Shown piece after piece: positions 30,187 to 38,490 of a DNA stretch of 45,282 nucleotides. Each line of letters begins with the position of its first letter. The first letter of the stretch is position 1. The position numbers and the translations under genes are program-made. The notes beneath the pieces were generated by a model. The model did not search any database. It was not told the DNA's origin and saw only the letters and a list, made by a program, of their open reading frames with translations. Origin of the DNA: a virus; IMG/VR virus record IMGVR_UViG_3300043313_000557, positions 1-45,282 of that record; one strand, 5' to 3'.

Positions 30187-31470
30187 ATGTCAGATAATGT
30201 CGTTACGCTGCATTACCGGCCCCGCCGGCACTTTCGTGCCTTCCACGCCTCGACCAAGCGATGGCGCTTCGTCGTGGCTCATCGTCGGGCCGGGAAGTCA
30301 GTCGCTTTTATCAACGATCTTATCCGGGCCGCATTGCAGAACGATCGTCCTCTCCCGCCACCTCGCTATGCATATGTCGGTCCGTCTTTCGCCCAGGCTA
30401 AGGATCTCGTCTGGTCCTATATCAAACAATACACTAATCAGCTCCCTGGAACGCGTTACTCGGAGAGCGAGCTTACCTGCCATCTTCCGACTGGAGCGAT
30501 GATCTCGCTCTACGGCGGCGGCCAGGCCTACAACCGCATCCGCGGTCTCTATCTCGACGGAGCCGTGCTCGATGAGTTCCCTCTGCTTAATCCCGAAGCT
30601 CTCAACTCTGTTATCCGACCAGCTCTCGCGGATTACCAGGGTTTCGGCGTCGTCGCCGGCACCCCTGCTGGGCGCGACCATTTCTTCGAGCAGAAGGTCA
30701 AGGCCGAGCACCAGCCCGATCTCTGGGACGTCTTCAACATCCCGGTGACCCAGACCGACGCTCTCGATCCGGACGAGCTCGACGAGATGCGCCGGACCAT
30801 GAGCCCACATCAGTTCGAGCGCGAGATGATGTGTTCGTTCGAGGCGCCCGTCGAGAACTCCTACTACGGCGATCTCATGGTTAACGCGGCGGTCGAGGGC
30901 CGCATCACCCAGGTGCCCTACGATCCGCGCGTGAAAGTTATCACGGCCTGGGATCTCGGCATGAAAGACCTGACGTCGATCTGGTTCGCCCAGCGCATTG
31001 GTCAGGAGATCCATTTCATCGATTACCTGCAGGACAGCGGCAAGGGCCTCGATTATTACGCCGCCCGCCTGCAGGAGAAGAAATACCTCTACAGCCACCA
31101 CCTCCTGCCGCACGACGTCAAGGTCATGGAGCTGGGCACCGGCCGATCGCGGCTCGAGATCCTGCTCTCGCTGCAGCTCGGCGGCGATATTCTGATCGTG
31201 CCCGACCACTCGCCATCCGACGGTATCGCCGCCGTTCGCTCGGTCATTCCGATGGCCTGGTTCGACCAGACCAAGTGCGAGCTAGGCATTGATGCGCTTC
31301 GGTCGTATCATGTGGCGACGACGCCCAAGGGCGACACCGTGCGTGACGCCGCCGCGCATACCTGGGCGAGCCACGGAGCCGACGCCATGCGCTACTTCGC
31401 CAAAGGCTTTGGGTTGACGACGAGCTGGTCGCCCGGGCCGTTCAAGCGCAACGTGAAAGGGCTCGTCTGA
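30187..31470 (+). CDS. terL: Terminase large subunit (packaging ATPase-nuclease)
   Basis: 427 residues. Walker A-like Ala-His-Arg-Arg-Ala-Gly-Lys-Ser at 31-38, Walker B Leu-Asp-Gly-Ala-Val-Leu-Asp-Glu at 123-130, and motif III-like Ala-Gly-Thr-Pro at 157-160. The C-terminal nuclease begins Thr-Ala-Trp-Asp256-Leu-Gly and continues with Phe-Ile-Asp-Tyr-Leu and Leu-Pro-His-Asp. Length is normal for the Terminase_6 type. It drives DNA into the prohead through the portal encoded next; the junction is TGATG. Confidence 0.95.
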   Translation: MSDNVVTLHYRPRRHFRAFHASTKRWRFVVAHRRAGKSVAFINDLIRAALQNDRPLPPPRYAYVGPSFAQAKDLVWSYIKQYTNQLPGTRYSESELTCHLPTGAMISLYGGGQAYNRIRGLYLDGAVLDEFPLLNPEALNSVIRPALADYQGFGVVAGTPAGRDHFFEQKVKAEHQPDLWDVFNIPVTQTDALDPDELDEMRRTMSPHQFEREMMCSFEAPVENSYYGDLMVNAAVEGRITQVPYDPRVKVITAWDLGMKDLTSIWFAQRIGQEIHFIDYLQDSGKGLDYYAARLQEKKYLYSHHLLPHDVKVMELGTGRSRLEILLSLQLGGDILIVPDHSPSDGIAAVRSVIPMAWFDQTKCELGIDALRSYHVATTPKGDTVRDAAAHTWASHGADAMRYFAKGFGLTTSWSPGPFKRNVKGLV

Positions 31471-33911
31471 TGGCTAATCCCGGCCGCACGCGGCCTGCCT
31501 CGCTCGGCCCGATCGATCCCGACGAGCCGCCGATCCCGCAGCTGTTTCCGAAACTGGCGCTCGACGCCGACAAGCTGCGGCAGCTGAAGGACGACGACGA
31601 GGATACCGATTACGCAGCCGCTGTCTGGGCGATCATCGAGGATGCGCGCGACTACAACGAGAGCTTCCTGGCGCCGGCGCGCGAATATGCGGCGGCGCTC
31701 TACAACGGCGACATCCCCGACGCGGTCGACGAGGGCCGCTCCTCGATCGTCATCACCGAGGTGCGCGATCTCGTGCTCGCCATGCTGCCGAGCCTCATTC
31801 GGCAGTTCACGTCCGACGAGCATCCGGTGCATTTCCTGCCACGTACCGAGGCCGACGTGCCGATGGCCGAGGAGGCCGAGGATTACGTCGCGTATGTCTG
31901 GAAATACGATAACGACGGCTTCCTCATTCTCAACGCGCTTCTCAAGGACGCGCTCATCAAGCGCACCGGTATCGTCAAATGGTGGACCGAGCGCGAGGCC
32001 GAGATCGTCGAGATGCAGTATCGCAATCTGACGCTCGAGCAGCGCCAGTATGTGATTTCGCAGCCGCGCACGCAGGTTGTCGACGAGGAGCGCGTCGATA
32101 CCCCGAAGCTCGAGACCTCGGCGCCCGGGCAGCCGAATATCGGGGCGCCCGGCATGACCGAGGGCATCGAGCAGCCGGGCCCGCCGATGGGACCGGGCGG
32201 TCCGCCGCCCGGCATGGGCAAGGTCATCGAGCCGCGCTTCAACATCACGGTCCGGCGCTCGAAGCTGACGCCGAAGCATCGCGTCGCGGCGGTGCCGCCC
32301 GACGAGTTCCGGATCGCGCGCGGCGCCCGCAATGTGCAGAGCGCGGCGCTCGTCGGGCAGGAGCGGGTCGTGCAGCTGTCCGAGCTGATCCAGATGGGCT
32401 TCCCGCCCGATATGCTCGAGGAGTTCTACGGCTCGGGCCCCGGCGCGTCGACGGTCGAGCAGGATCTGCGCAATCCCGGCGGCGACAGTATGTTTCTGGC
32501 GAGCGCCTCGGAAGCGGCGCGCGGCGATCCGCTCATCCATTTCGGCGAATGGTATATCCGCATCGACCGCGACGGCGACGGTATCCCCGAGCTCCGCCAT
32601 ATCTGCACGGCCGGCGACGGCGACACCATCGTGCTCGACGAGCCCGCCAACCGGGCCAAGTTCGCGCTCTTCTGCCCTGATCCTGAGCCGCATACGGCGA
32701 TTGGTAATTCGGTCGGCGAGCAGGTCGAGGATCTGCAGAACATCAAGACCAACGTCCTGCGCAATTTCCTCGATGCGCTCGCTTCGACGATCATCCCGCG
32801 GCTCGTCGTCATCGACAGCCTGACCAACATGGATGACGTCCGCAATAACGAGATCGGCTCGATCATCCGCGTCAAGGCGCAGGAGGCGGTCGCCCAGCTG
32901 CAGCAGCAGCCGCCGTCGCCGGCGATCATGCAGCTGATGGAATATCTCGATCTGATCGGCAATCGCCGTACCGGCGTCACCGAGCAGTCGAAGGGCCTCG
33001 ATCCGAAGGCCATGCAGTCGACCGCCAAGGAAGGGGTCGGCCTCCTCGTCACGGGCGCCCAGGAGCGTATCGAGCTGGTGGCGCGCACGCTCGCTGAGAC
33101 CGGCTTCCGTGATTTTTTCAAAGGCCTGCTGCAGGAGATCATCGAGAACCCGATCCCCGAGCGCATGATCCGGCTGCGCGGCAAGTGGACGAAGGTGACG
33201 CCGGATGCCTACGACGCCACCATGGATGTCGAGGTCAACCCGGCCATCGGCCGTGGTTCGACGCAGGACCGGCTGCAGCTGCTGATGGGCATCAAGGCGA
33301 CCCAGGAGCAGATCATCTCCAGCCAGGGCGCCGACAACCCGATGTGCGGGCCGATGGAGTATCGCAACACGCTGACTGACATCATGGCGATCGGCGGCAT
33401 GAAGAACGTCAGCCGCTACTTCAAGCCGATTGATCAGGCCCAGCTGCAGAAGGCGCTGACCGACGCCGCCCAGAAGCCGAACGCCGAGATGGTCTTCGCC
33501 CAGGCCGAGGCCGACAAGGTGCGGGCGCAGGTCATCAAGATCCTGGCCGATGCCCGGGTCAAGACGACCGAGATGGGCCTCAAGGACGACCGCGAGCGCG
33601 ACAAGCTCGATCAGGACGCCATCATCGAGGCGGCCAAGCTGCAGCTCGAGGGTGGTCAGCTCGATCTGCAGGCCATCCAGACGGCGATCGACGCCGTCCG
33701 GCCCGAGGCCGAGAAGGCGGCGACCGAGGACATTCCGGCGCCCGATACGTCCGGAATGGCCCTGCAACCGCCCCAGGAGGCTCCCGAGCCAATTCCGGCT
33801 CCCCCAATGCCGGGAGGGCCTCCGCGGCCGCCAGCGGGCTCGCCAGGCCCGCCGCCGGGCCTTATACCGCCCATGATTGACCTGCCGAGCGGCTTTGGAG
33901 CCCGTCGATGA
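31470..33911 (+). CDS. Portal protein, P22-like type
   Basis: 813 residues, directly after the large terminase (TGATG). Long helical and mixed domains with Tyr-Asn-Glu-Ser, Arg-Ser-Ser-Ile-Val near 88-92, a Lys-Trp-Trp strand, Asp-Gly-Asp-Gly-Ile-Pro-Glu-Leu and Asn-Val-Leu-Arg-Asn-Phe-Leu-Asp-Ala-Leu, as in P22-like portal proteins of podoviruses. A Pro/Gly-rich insert at about 205-255 and a Pro-rich tail add to the length. It forms the DNA-entry ring at one capsid vertex and overlaps the next gene by ATGA. Confidence 0.85.
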   Translation: MANPGRTRPASLGPIDPDEPPIPQLFPKLALDADKLRQLKDDDEDTDYAAAVWAIIEDARDYNESFLAPAREYAAALYNGDIPDAVDEGRSSIVITEVRDLVLAMLPSLIRQFTSDEHPVHFLPRTEADVPMAEEAEDYVAYVWKYDNDGFLILNALLKDALIKRTGIVKWWTEREAEIVEMQYRNLTLEQRQYVISQPRTQVVDEERVDTPKLETSAPGQPNIGAPGMTEGIEQPGPPMGPGGPPPGMGKVIEPRFNITVRRSKLTPKHRVAAVPPDEFRIARGARNVQSAALVGQERVVQLSELIQMGFPPDMLEEFYGSGPGASTVEQDLRNPGGDSMFLASASEAARGDPLIHFGEWYIRIDRDGDGIPELRHICTAGDGDTIVLDEPANRAKFALFCPDPEPHTAIGNSVGEQVEDLQNIKTNVLRNFLDALASTIIPRLVVIDSLTNMDDVRNNEIGSIIRVKAQEAVAQLQQQPPSPAIMQLMEYLDLIGNRRTGVTEQSKGLDPKAMQSTAKEGVGLLVTGAQERIELVARTLAETGFRDFFKGLLQEIIENPIPERMIRLRGKWTKVTPDAYDATMDVEVNPAIGRGSTQDRLQLLMGIKATQEQIISSQGADNPMCGPMEYRNTLTDIMAIGGMKNVSRYFKPIDQAQLQKALTDAAQKPNAEMVFAQAEADKVRAQVIKILADARVKTTEMGLKDDRERDKLDQDAIIEAAKLQLEGGQLDLQAIQTAIDAVRPEAEKAATEDIPAPDTSGMALQPPQEAPEPIPAPPMPGGPPRPPAGSPGPPPGLIPPMIDLPSGFGARR

Positions 33912-34180
33912 CCGAACCGATCGACATGCTCGAGCGTGACGAGAAGGCGGCCGACGCCAAGGCGCTGCTCGATAATCTTCTGCTGCAGGAGATCTTCCGG
34001 CGGCTCGAGGAAGAGGCGACGACGCAGATGATCGAGAGCGGTCCCATGTCGCCCGAGGCGGTGAGCGCGCATTTCCGGATCCTGGCGATCCGTTCGCTAC
34101 AGGCCGATCTCGTTCGGTTCGTCGATGACCCGAAGATGTTGCGCGCTGCCCAGGAGCGGCGGCGGCGCTTTTCTCAATAG
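33908..34180 (+). CDS. Small head-block protein, 90 residues
   Basis: ATGA junction with the portal gene. Entirely helical, charged (Arg-Arg-Leu-Glu-Glu-Glu, Arg-Ser-Leu-Gln-Ala-Asp-Leu), ending Gln-Glu-Arg-Arg-Arg-Arg-Phe-Ser-Gln. Probably an assembly or minor head protein by position. No family recognised. Confidence 0.6.
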   Translation: MTEPIDMLERDEKAADAKALLDNLLLQEIFRRLEEEATTQMIESGPMSPEAVSAHFRILAIRSLQADLVRFVDDPKMLRAAQERRRRFSQ

Positions 34181-34187
34181 GTGACAT

Positions 34188-35228
34188 ATGGCTGATGAAT
34201 TTCAGGAAGCGGTCGACGCCTTCGAGACCATCCTCGATAAGGAAAATGCGCCTGAAAAAGCGCCTGCTCGACGCGCCAAGAAGGATGACGACGGGCCGGA
34301 AGATCTGTTTCCACAGCGGGAAATAGAGGGCGAGCCGGCTGACGAGGATGATGACGGCGAGATACCGGAAGAGTATCTCGACGAGGACGGCAGGCCTAAA
34401 CAGCCGGTTGACGACGAGGACGAAGAGGAAGAAGGTCCGGAAGAGGAAGAGGAGGAACCAGCACAGACCGCGCTCGATCTCGATCAGATCGTGCGGGTGA
34501 ATGTCGATGGCGAACCAGCCGAGGTCAGTCTCCAAGAAGCACTGAACGGCTACGTCAGATCGGAAACATTCCACCGCCGTCTGAACCAGCTCGGACAGGT
34601 CGCACAGCAAGTCCAGCAGGAGCGTGCAGAGCTCGCCCAAGGGCGGGAATACTACATGCGAATGATCCCTGCCTTGCAACAGCAGCTTGCCTCGCTGCAG
34701 CCACAGGAACCCGACTGGGACAAGCTCTACGAGGAAAACCCTCAGGAAGCTGCCCGCTTGGAACGCCTCTGGCGCTCTTACCGAGAGAAGATGGGCAAGC
34801 TCACCGAAGAGCAGCAGAGAGTTGCTCAGGAGCAAGAGCAGGAGCAGCAGCGTCAGATCGCGATCTATGAGGATACGGAACGCCGCAAATTGGCTCAGTG
34901 GGTCCCTGAGTGGACCGACCCCAAGCGGTGGGAACGGGACCGTAGAGCGATGATCAAAACTGCCTTGGCGGCCGGCTACTCGGAAAAGGAACTTGGTGGG
35001 CTACGTGACGCAAGAGCCACCATCGTCCTCGCCAAAGCCGCCAAATACGATCTGCTGATGGCCAACAAGCCACGGCCGGTCAAACGGCAAGGATCTTTGA
35101 GACCGGGCGCTATCTCCTCACGAGCCGCCCCCAATGGTCTCCTCCGCGCCGAGAAGCGTCTGCAGCGTTCTGGCAACGTCCGTGATGCGGCCAGGGCATT
35201 CGAAGCGGATCTCGATCGTGAGGGATAA
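34188..35228 (+). CDS. Acidic scaffold-like protein
   Basis: 346 residues between portal and capsid genes. Residues 25-90 are a long acidic stretch with runs of Glu and Asp. Residues about 125-240 are helical with Gln/Glu/Arg heptads (coiled coil likely). The last 60 residues are basic (Lys-Arg-Gln-Gly-Ser, Arg-Lys), as needed to touch the capsid protein. Composition, size and place fit a head scaffold. There is no protease motif. Confidence 0.7.
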   Translation: MADEFQEAVDAFETILDKENAPEKAPARRAKKDDDGPEDLFPQREIEGEPADEDDDGEIPEEYLDEDGRPKQPVDDEDEEEEGPEEEEEEPAQTALDLDQIVRVNVDGEPAEVSLQEALNGYVRSETFHRRLNQLGQVAQQVQQERAELAQGREYYMRMIPALQQQLASLQPQEPDWDKLYEENPQEAARLERLWRSYREKMGKLTEEQQRVAQEQEQEQQRQIAIYEDTERRKLAQWVPEWTDPKRWERDRRAMIKTALAAGYSEKELGGLRDARATIVLAKAAKYDLLMANKPRPVKRQGSLRPGAISSRAAPNGLLRAEKRLQRSGNVRDAARAFEADLDREG

Positions 35229-35230
35229 TC

Positions 35231-36361
35231 ATGGCCAAAGTTGCCAATGCAATGACCACCTATCAGGCTGGTGGTAACCGGGAAGACCTGTCTAACCGCA
35301 TCTACAATATCGATCCGTTCGACACGCCCGGCGTGTCGATGATCGGCCGTCGCAACGTCAAGAACCGGACGTTTGACTGGCAGACCGAGAATATGCCTGT
35401 CGTCGACGCCAACAACGCGCAGGAGGAAGGCTTTGAGCTGGTTCGCTCGCCTGCTGTGCCGACTGTTCGGCAATCCAATCTCACACAGATTTCCAAGAGG
35501 GACGCCACTGTCTCGGCCTCCCAGGAAGCGTCTGACGCTGCCGGCAAAAATTCGGAGATGGCGCATCAAATGGCCATCAAGTCGAAAGTTCTGAAATGCG
35601 ATGTCGAGACGATCGCATTTGGCCGCCAGGCTAAGTCAGCCGACGACGGCACGACAGGCATCCGCAAGACTGAGAGCATTCCGCACCAGATCGCGCGGGC
35701 GTCCGATAAGGCTGGCACTAAGGGCACGCACGTTTTCGGCACAACCGCCGGGCTGCCGTTATTGCCGACGGATCCTTGGACTGATCCGGCCGATGTGCCG
35801 TTCAGTGAGGTCATGCTCGGCGATGCGATGGCCAAGGCTTACGCCGACGGCGCCGAGCCGACGCGGCTGATCCTGCCCTACAACGTCAAGCGCAGTCTTG
35901 TGCACTTCAAGGGTCGCGAGAGCACGCAGGTGCTGGTCGGCAAAACCGAAGTCGTCGCGACGGTGGATGTTATCGCGACCGACGGTGGGCGGGTGACGGC
36001 AATGCCTTCCCGTTGGCTGCCCATTGACATGGGACTGCTGCTCGACCCCGAATACGCTCGGCTCGCCTTTTTCCGGAACTTCCGGCAATACCCGATCGCC
36101 AAGATCGGCGACGCCGAGACCCGCATGATCGTCGTCGAGTGGGGCACTCAGGTCGACAGCGGCATGGCACATATCATCTTCAACGGCATCATCGCGGCGA
36201 CCGCGCCGGCGCTGATGTCGACGCAGGCCTATGTCGAGAACCCGGCCGCGCAGGGTCAGCCGATGTCTGCTCAGGATCAGCAGCGGCTCGAGCAGGCCGG
36301 ACAGGCGCCGCAGCTTGAAGGTCGTCGGCAGCGCGAGAAAGAGCCGGTGCCGCGCCAGTAA
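35231..36361 (+). CDS. Major capsid protein, SU10/DUF5309 type
   Basis: 376 residues, 2 nt after the scaffold gene. The start (Thr-Thr-Tyr-x-Ala-Gly-x-Asn-Arg-Glu-Asp-Leu-Ser-Asn-x-Ile-Tyr-Asn-Ile-x-Pro) and the following Thr-Pro-x-x-Ser-Met-Ile-Gly and Trp-Gln-Thr-Glu match the DUF5309 / SU10 major capsid family. The HK97-like body ends near residue 330. About 45 C-terminal residues are Gln/Arg/Glu-rich and disordered, longer than I expect, and may be a decoration or DNA-binding tail. Confidence 0.88.
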   Translation: MAKVANAMTTYQAGGNREDLSNRIYNIDPFDTPGVSMIGRRNVKNRTFDWQTENMPVVDANNAQEEGFELVRSPAVPTVRQSNLTQISKRDATVSASQEASDAAGKNSEMAHQMAIKSKVLKCDVETIAFGRQAKSADDGTTGIRKTESIPHQIARASDKAGTKGTHVFGTTAGLPLLPTDPWTDPADVPFSEVMLGDAMAKAYADGAEPTRLILPYNVKRSLVHFKGRESTQVLVGKTEVVATVDVIATDGGRVTAMPSRWLPIDMGLLLDPEYARLAFFRNFRQYPIAKIGDAETRMIVVEWGTQVDSGMAHIIFNGIIAATAPALMSTQAYVENPAAQGQPMSAQDQQRLEQAGQAPQLEGRRQREKEPVPRQ

Positions 36362-36372
36362 CGGAGGCGGCC

Positions 36373-36672
36373 ATGCCGGAGCGTAAGTTTACGTACATGG
36401 ATGAGTGCGGCATGCGCCGCACTCTAGTCTGGGATGAAGAGGATCAATCGAGCTTCGGCGTCTTTGCCGAGGCCGACATGACCAATCTTGCCCGGCTCAA
36501 TCGTGAACAGGCCGAGCATGAGAGTGCTCGGCACATGACGACGACGGTGGCGCGCGTTCCCTTCACGGTTTGGGAGCGCGCGTACCATGAGAACTGGGAC
36601 CAGAAGGACTGGGACCGGTTTCTCAACGATCCCGATAATCGCGATTTCCGCGTCTGGAACGGGAGGCTTTGA
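36373..36672 (+). CDS. Small protein after capsid gene, 99 residues
   Basis: GGAGG precedes ATG 36373. Aromatic and acidic (Thr-Tyr-Met-Asp-Glu-Cys, Trp-Asp-Glu-Glu-Asp; C-terminus with several Trp: Glu-Asn-Trp-Asp-Gln-Lys-Asp-Trp). Small proteins of this kind often follow SU10-type capsid genes; a head-stabilising or completion role is possible. No family recognised. Confidence 0.6.
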   Translation: MPERKFTYMDECGMRRTLVWDEEDQSSFGVFAEADMTNLARLNREQAEHESARHMTTTVARVPFTVWERAYHENWDQKDWDRFLNDPDNRDFRVWNGRL

Positions 36673-36673
36673 C

Positions 36674-37549
36674 ATGGGCGGCGCTAGCGGGGTGCCCGAC
36701 AATCCAGCTCTCGGCAAGGATCTGGAAGGGCTCGGTGGCTCGCGCGGTCAGCTGCAGCCGGATGTGCAGGTGCCGAGTTGGGCGCAAAGCGGTAATCTGA
36801 AATCGTTCTTCGAGACAGGCGACATGAGCGGCATACAAAGCTGGCTCATGGCGAATAATCCCAACAGCAACGCGGTGCCGGAAGCCGGGGCGGCGAAAGG
36901 GCCTGAGCTGCCGGGCGCCAACGCGGCGCCCGAACCGGCGACGATGGCGTCGATCGCCGCGCCTTCCGGCGTCGCCCAGCCAACGTATAGTGCAGGGACC
37001 GGCGTCGCGTCGCAGCCGACGACACCGCAGGGTGGGCGGCTCGGCGGCATCCTGGCTGGACCTGTGACGCCGGCAGCCCCAGCAGCGCCGGCGGGCATGA
37101 TGACGCGCGAGCAGGTGCAGGCCGAGCAGCAGCGCGCGACTGAGGCCGAGCAGGCGCGGCAGAGCGAATGGGTCTTTGCGCAGCTGCCAGAAAGTATGCC
37201 TAACCAGGTGACAGAGGCCAATCTGCGCGACAGTAATTTCAACGTCGGCGGCCTTTACATGCCGACGCTGCAGGATCCCTGGAACCCGGGGCGGCTTAAT
37301 AACTTCGTCGCGGGCGCGACACAGCCACCAAGCAACTACACGCTGCCCAGTGATCTTGCGACTAGGCAGGCCGGCTCGACGCTCGATGCGGCGACGGCCT
37401 CGCAATATCCACGCATGCGGCGCGCGCTCTATGATTTCAACATGCGGGCCTACGGCAATCCGTATGGGCCGGCGCCAGTGACCCCCCCGCCGCAAACTTT
37501 AGCGGAGCAAGCAGCCGCCAGGACTAATCTTAATTACGGGAACAATTGA
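36674..37549 (+). CDS. Pro/Ala/Gly-rich structural-block protein
   Basis: 291 residues from ATG 36674, one base after the previous stop; the frame is open upstream only inside the previous gene. Middle 120 residues are Ala/Pro/Thr/Gly repeats; a short charged helix at about 165-195 (Arg-Glu-Gln-Val-Gln-Ala-Glu-Gln-Gln-Arg) and a Pro/Asn/Tyr-rich C-terminus follow. Unknown; minor head or head-tail protein by position. Confidence 0.55.
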   Translation: MGGASGVPDNPALGKDLEGLGGSRGQLQPDVQVPSWAQSGNLKSFFETGDMSGIQSWLMANNPNSNAVPEAGAAKGPELPGANAAPEPATMASIAAPSGVAQPTYSAGTGVASQPTTPQGGRLGGILAGPVTPAAPAAPAGMMTREQVQAEQQRATEAEQARQSEWVFAQLPESMPNQVTEANLRDSNFNVGGLYMPTLQDPWNPGRLNNFVAGATQPPSNYTLPSDLATRQAGSTLDAATASQYPRMRRALYDFNMRAYGNPYGPAPVTPPPQTLAEQAAARTNLNYGNN

Positions 37550-37552
37550 GCG

Positions 37553-38317
37553 ATGGCCCTTCTCCCGTGGCTGCAGACTTTCGTCGATAGCCTGTCGGAG
37601 TGGACGGACGATTTCGACGTCTCCGAGCGCATGCTGCTGTCGTGGATCGGCATGGCCGAAGAGCGGTTCAACAACGAGCTGCGCGCGCTCGAGATGGTCA
37701 AGATCACGCGCGTCGATCTTGCCGACCAGTGTGTGCCGCTGCCGCCCGATTTCCTCGAGATGGTCAATCTCCGCTACACGGAGAGCGGCCTGCCGTTGCG
37801 TTACATCTCATCGGACGAGTTCTACCGGGTGCGCGCCAGCTCCGAGTATTACCTGTCGGGCCCGCAGACGACGGCGATCACCTATCTGGATCCACAGACC
37901 GGGCAGCCGCTCGGGCCGCTGCCGCGGCAGCCGGCCTTCGTCGATTATCCGGGCCGGTCGGGGCCGAAGCTGCCGCTGGCGCGCAACGTCTATACGCTGC
38001 TCGGGCAGACCCTGATGGTGCATCCGACCGTCGCCGAGCCGTCGGCTGACGTCGATCCGACCGAGCTCGAGCTCGCCTATTACGGCATGGTGCCGCCGCT
38101 CGTCGAAGCGACCGAGCCGACGCCGCTCTTTAAGCGCGCCCCGAAGCTCTACACCTACGCAACGCTCGCGCAGAGTGCGCCTTATTTGGTCGAGGATCAG
38201 CGCACGCAGGTCTGGGACAGCAATGCGACGGCGCTGATCACCAAGATGAATGAGGCGGCGCGTACCGGCGTGATTGCATCGTCACCGATCGTCATGCAGG
38301 TGCGGAGTTTTGGCTAG
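37553..38317 (+). CDS. Head-tail adaptor protein (SU10 adaptor-like)
   Basis: 254 residues. N-terminal helices (Phe-Val-Asp-Ser-Leu-Ser-Glu-Trp; Ser-Glu-Arg-Met-Leu-Leu-Ser-Trp-Ile-Gly-Met-Ala-Glu), then Pro-Leu-Pro-Pro-Asp-Phe-Leu-Glu-Met, a beta middle, and a C-terminal helix (Asn-Glu-Ala-Ala-Arg). The Leu-Pro-x-Asp-Phe element and the Tyr-Tyr-x-x-x-Pro-Pro-Leu segment near 180-185 are typical of the gp6/SU10-type adaptor that joins portal and tail. Stop overlaps the next gene (TAGTG). Confidence 0.75.
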   Translation: MALLPWLQTFVDSLSEWTDDFDVSERMLLSWIGMAEERFNNELRALEMVKITRVDLADQCVPLPPDFLEMVNLRYTESGLPLRYISSDEFYRVRASSEYYLSGPQTTAITYLDPQTGQPLGPLPRQPAFVDYPGRSGPKLPLARNVYTLLGQTLMVHPTVAEPSADVDPTELELAYYGMVPPLVEATEPTPLFKRAPKLYTYATLAQSAPYLVEDQRTQVWDSNATALITKMNEAARTGVIASSPIVMQVRSFG

Positions 38318-38490
38318 TGTTTGCGTATGGCGAATACGTCTACAGCGCCCACCGGTATTCATGGTTGACCGAATGGGCGCCGCAGGCCTGCGGCCCACCT
38401 TTCTGGAACGGGGTGGGCTGCACGGTCTCACCATGGGTGACGGTGCAGCGGCCGGGCGTCGTCTGGACCGGAGTTAAATGCGATGCCTGA
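38317..38490 (+). CDS. Small Trp/Cys-rich protein, 57 residues (GTG start)
   Basis: GTG 38317 overlaps the adaptor stop, and the stop TGA (38488-38490) lies 8 bp inside the fibre gene. Phe-Ala-Tyr-Gly-Glu-Tyr-Val-Tyr opening, several Trp, three Cys, and a beta-type pattern (Val-Thr-Val-Gln, Val-Val-Trp). A perfect fit between neighbours in both directions supports translation. The aromatic composition suits a small virion component at the head-tail junction. No family recognised. Confidence 0.6.
   Translation: MFAYGEYVYSAHRYSWLTEWAPQACGPPFWNGVGCTVSPWVTVQRPGVVWTGVKCDA

Noticed and set aside
31392-34835. A 1147-codon open frame on the minus strand
   Set aside because: It lies antisense to the portal, scaffold and neighbouring genes, is rich in Arg/Leu/His/Asp as expected of a mirror frame in GC-rich DNA, and has no ribosome site or known motif.
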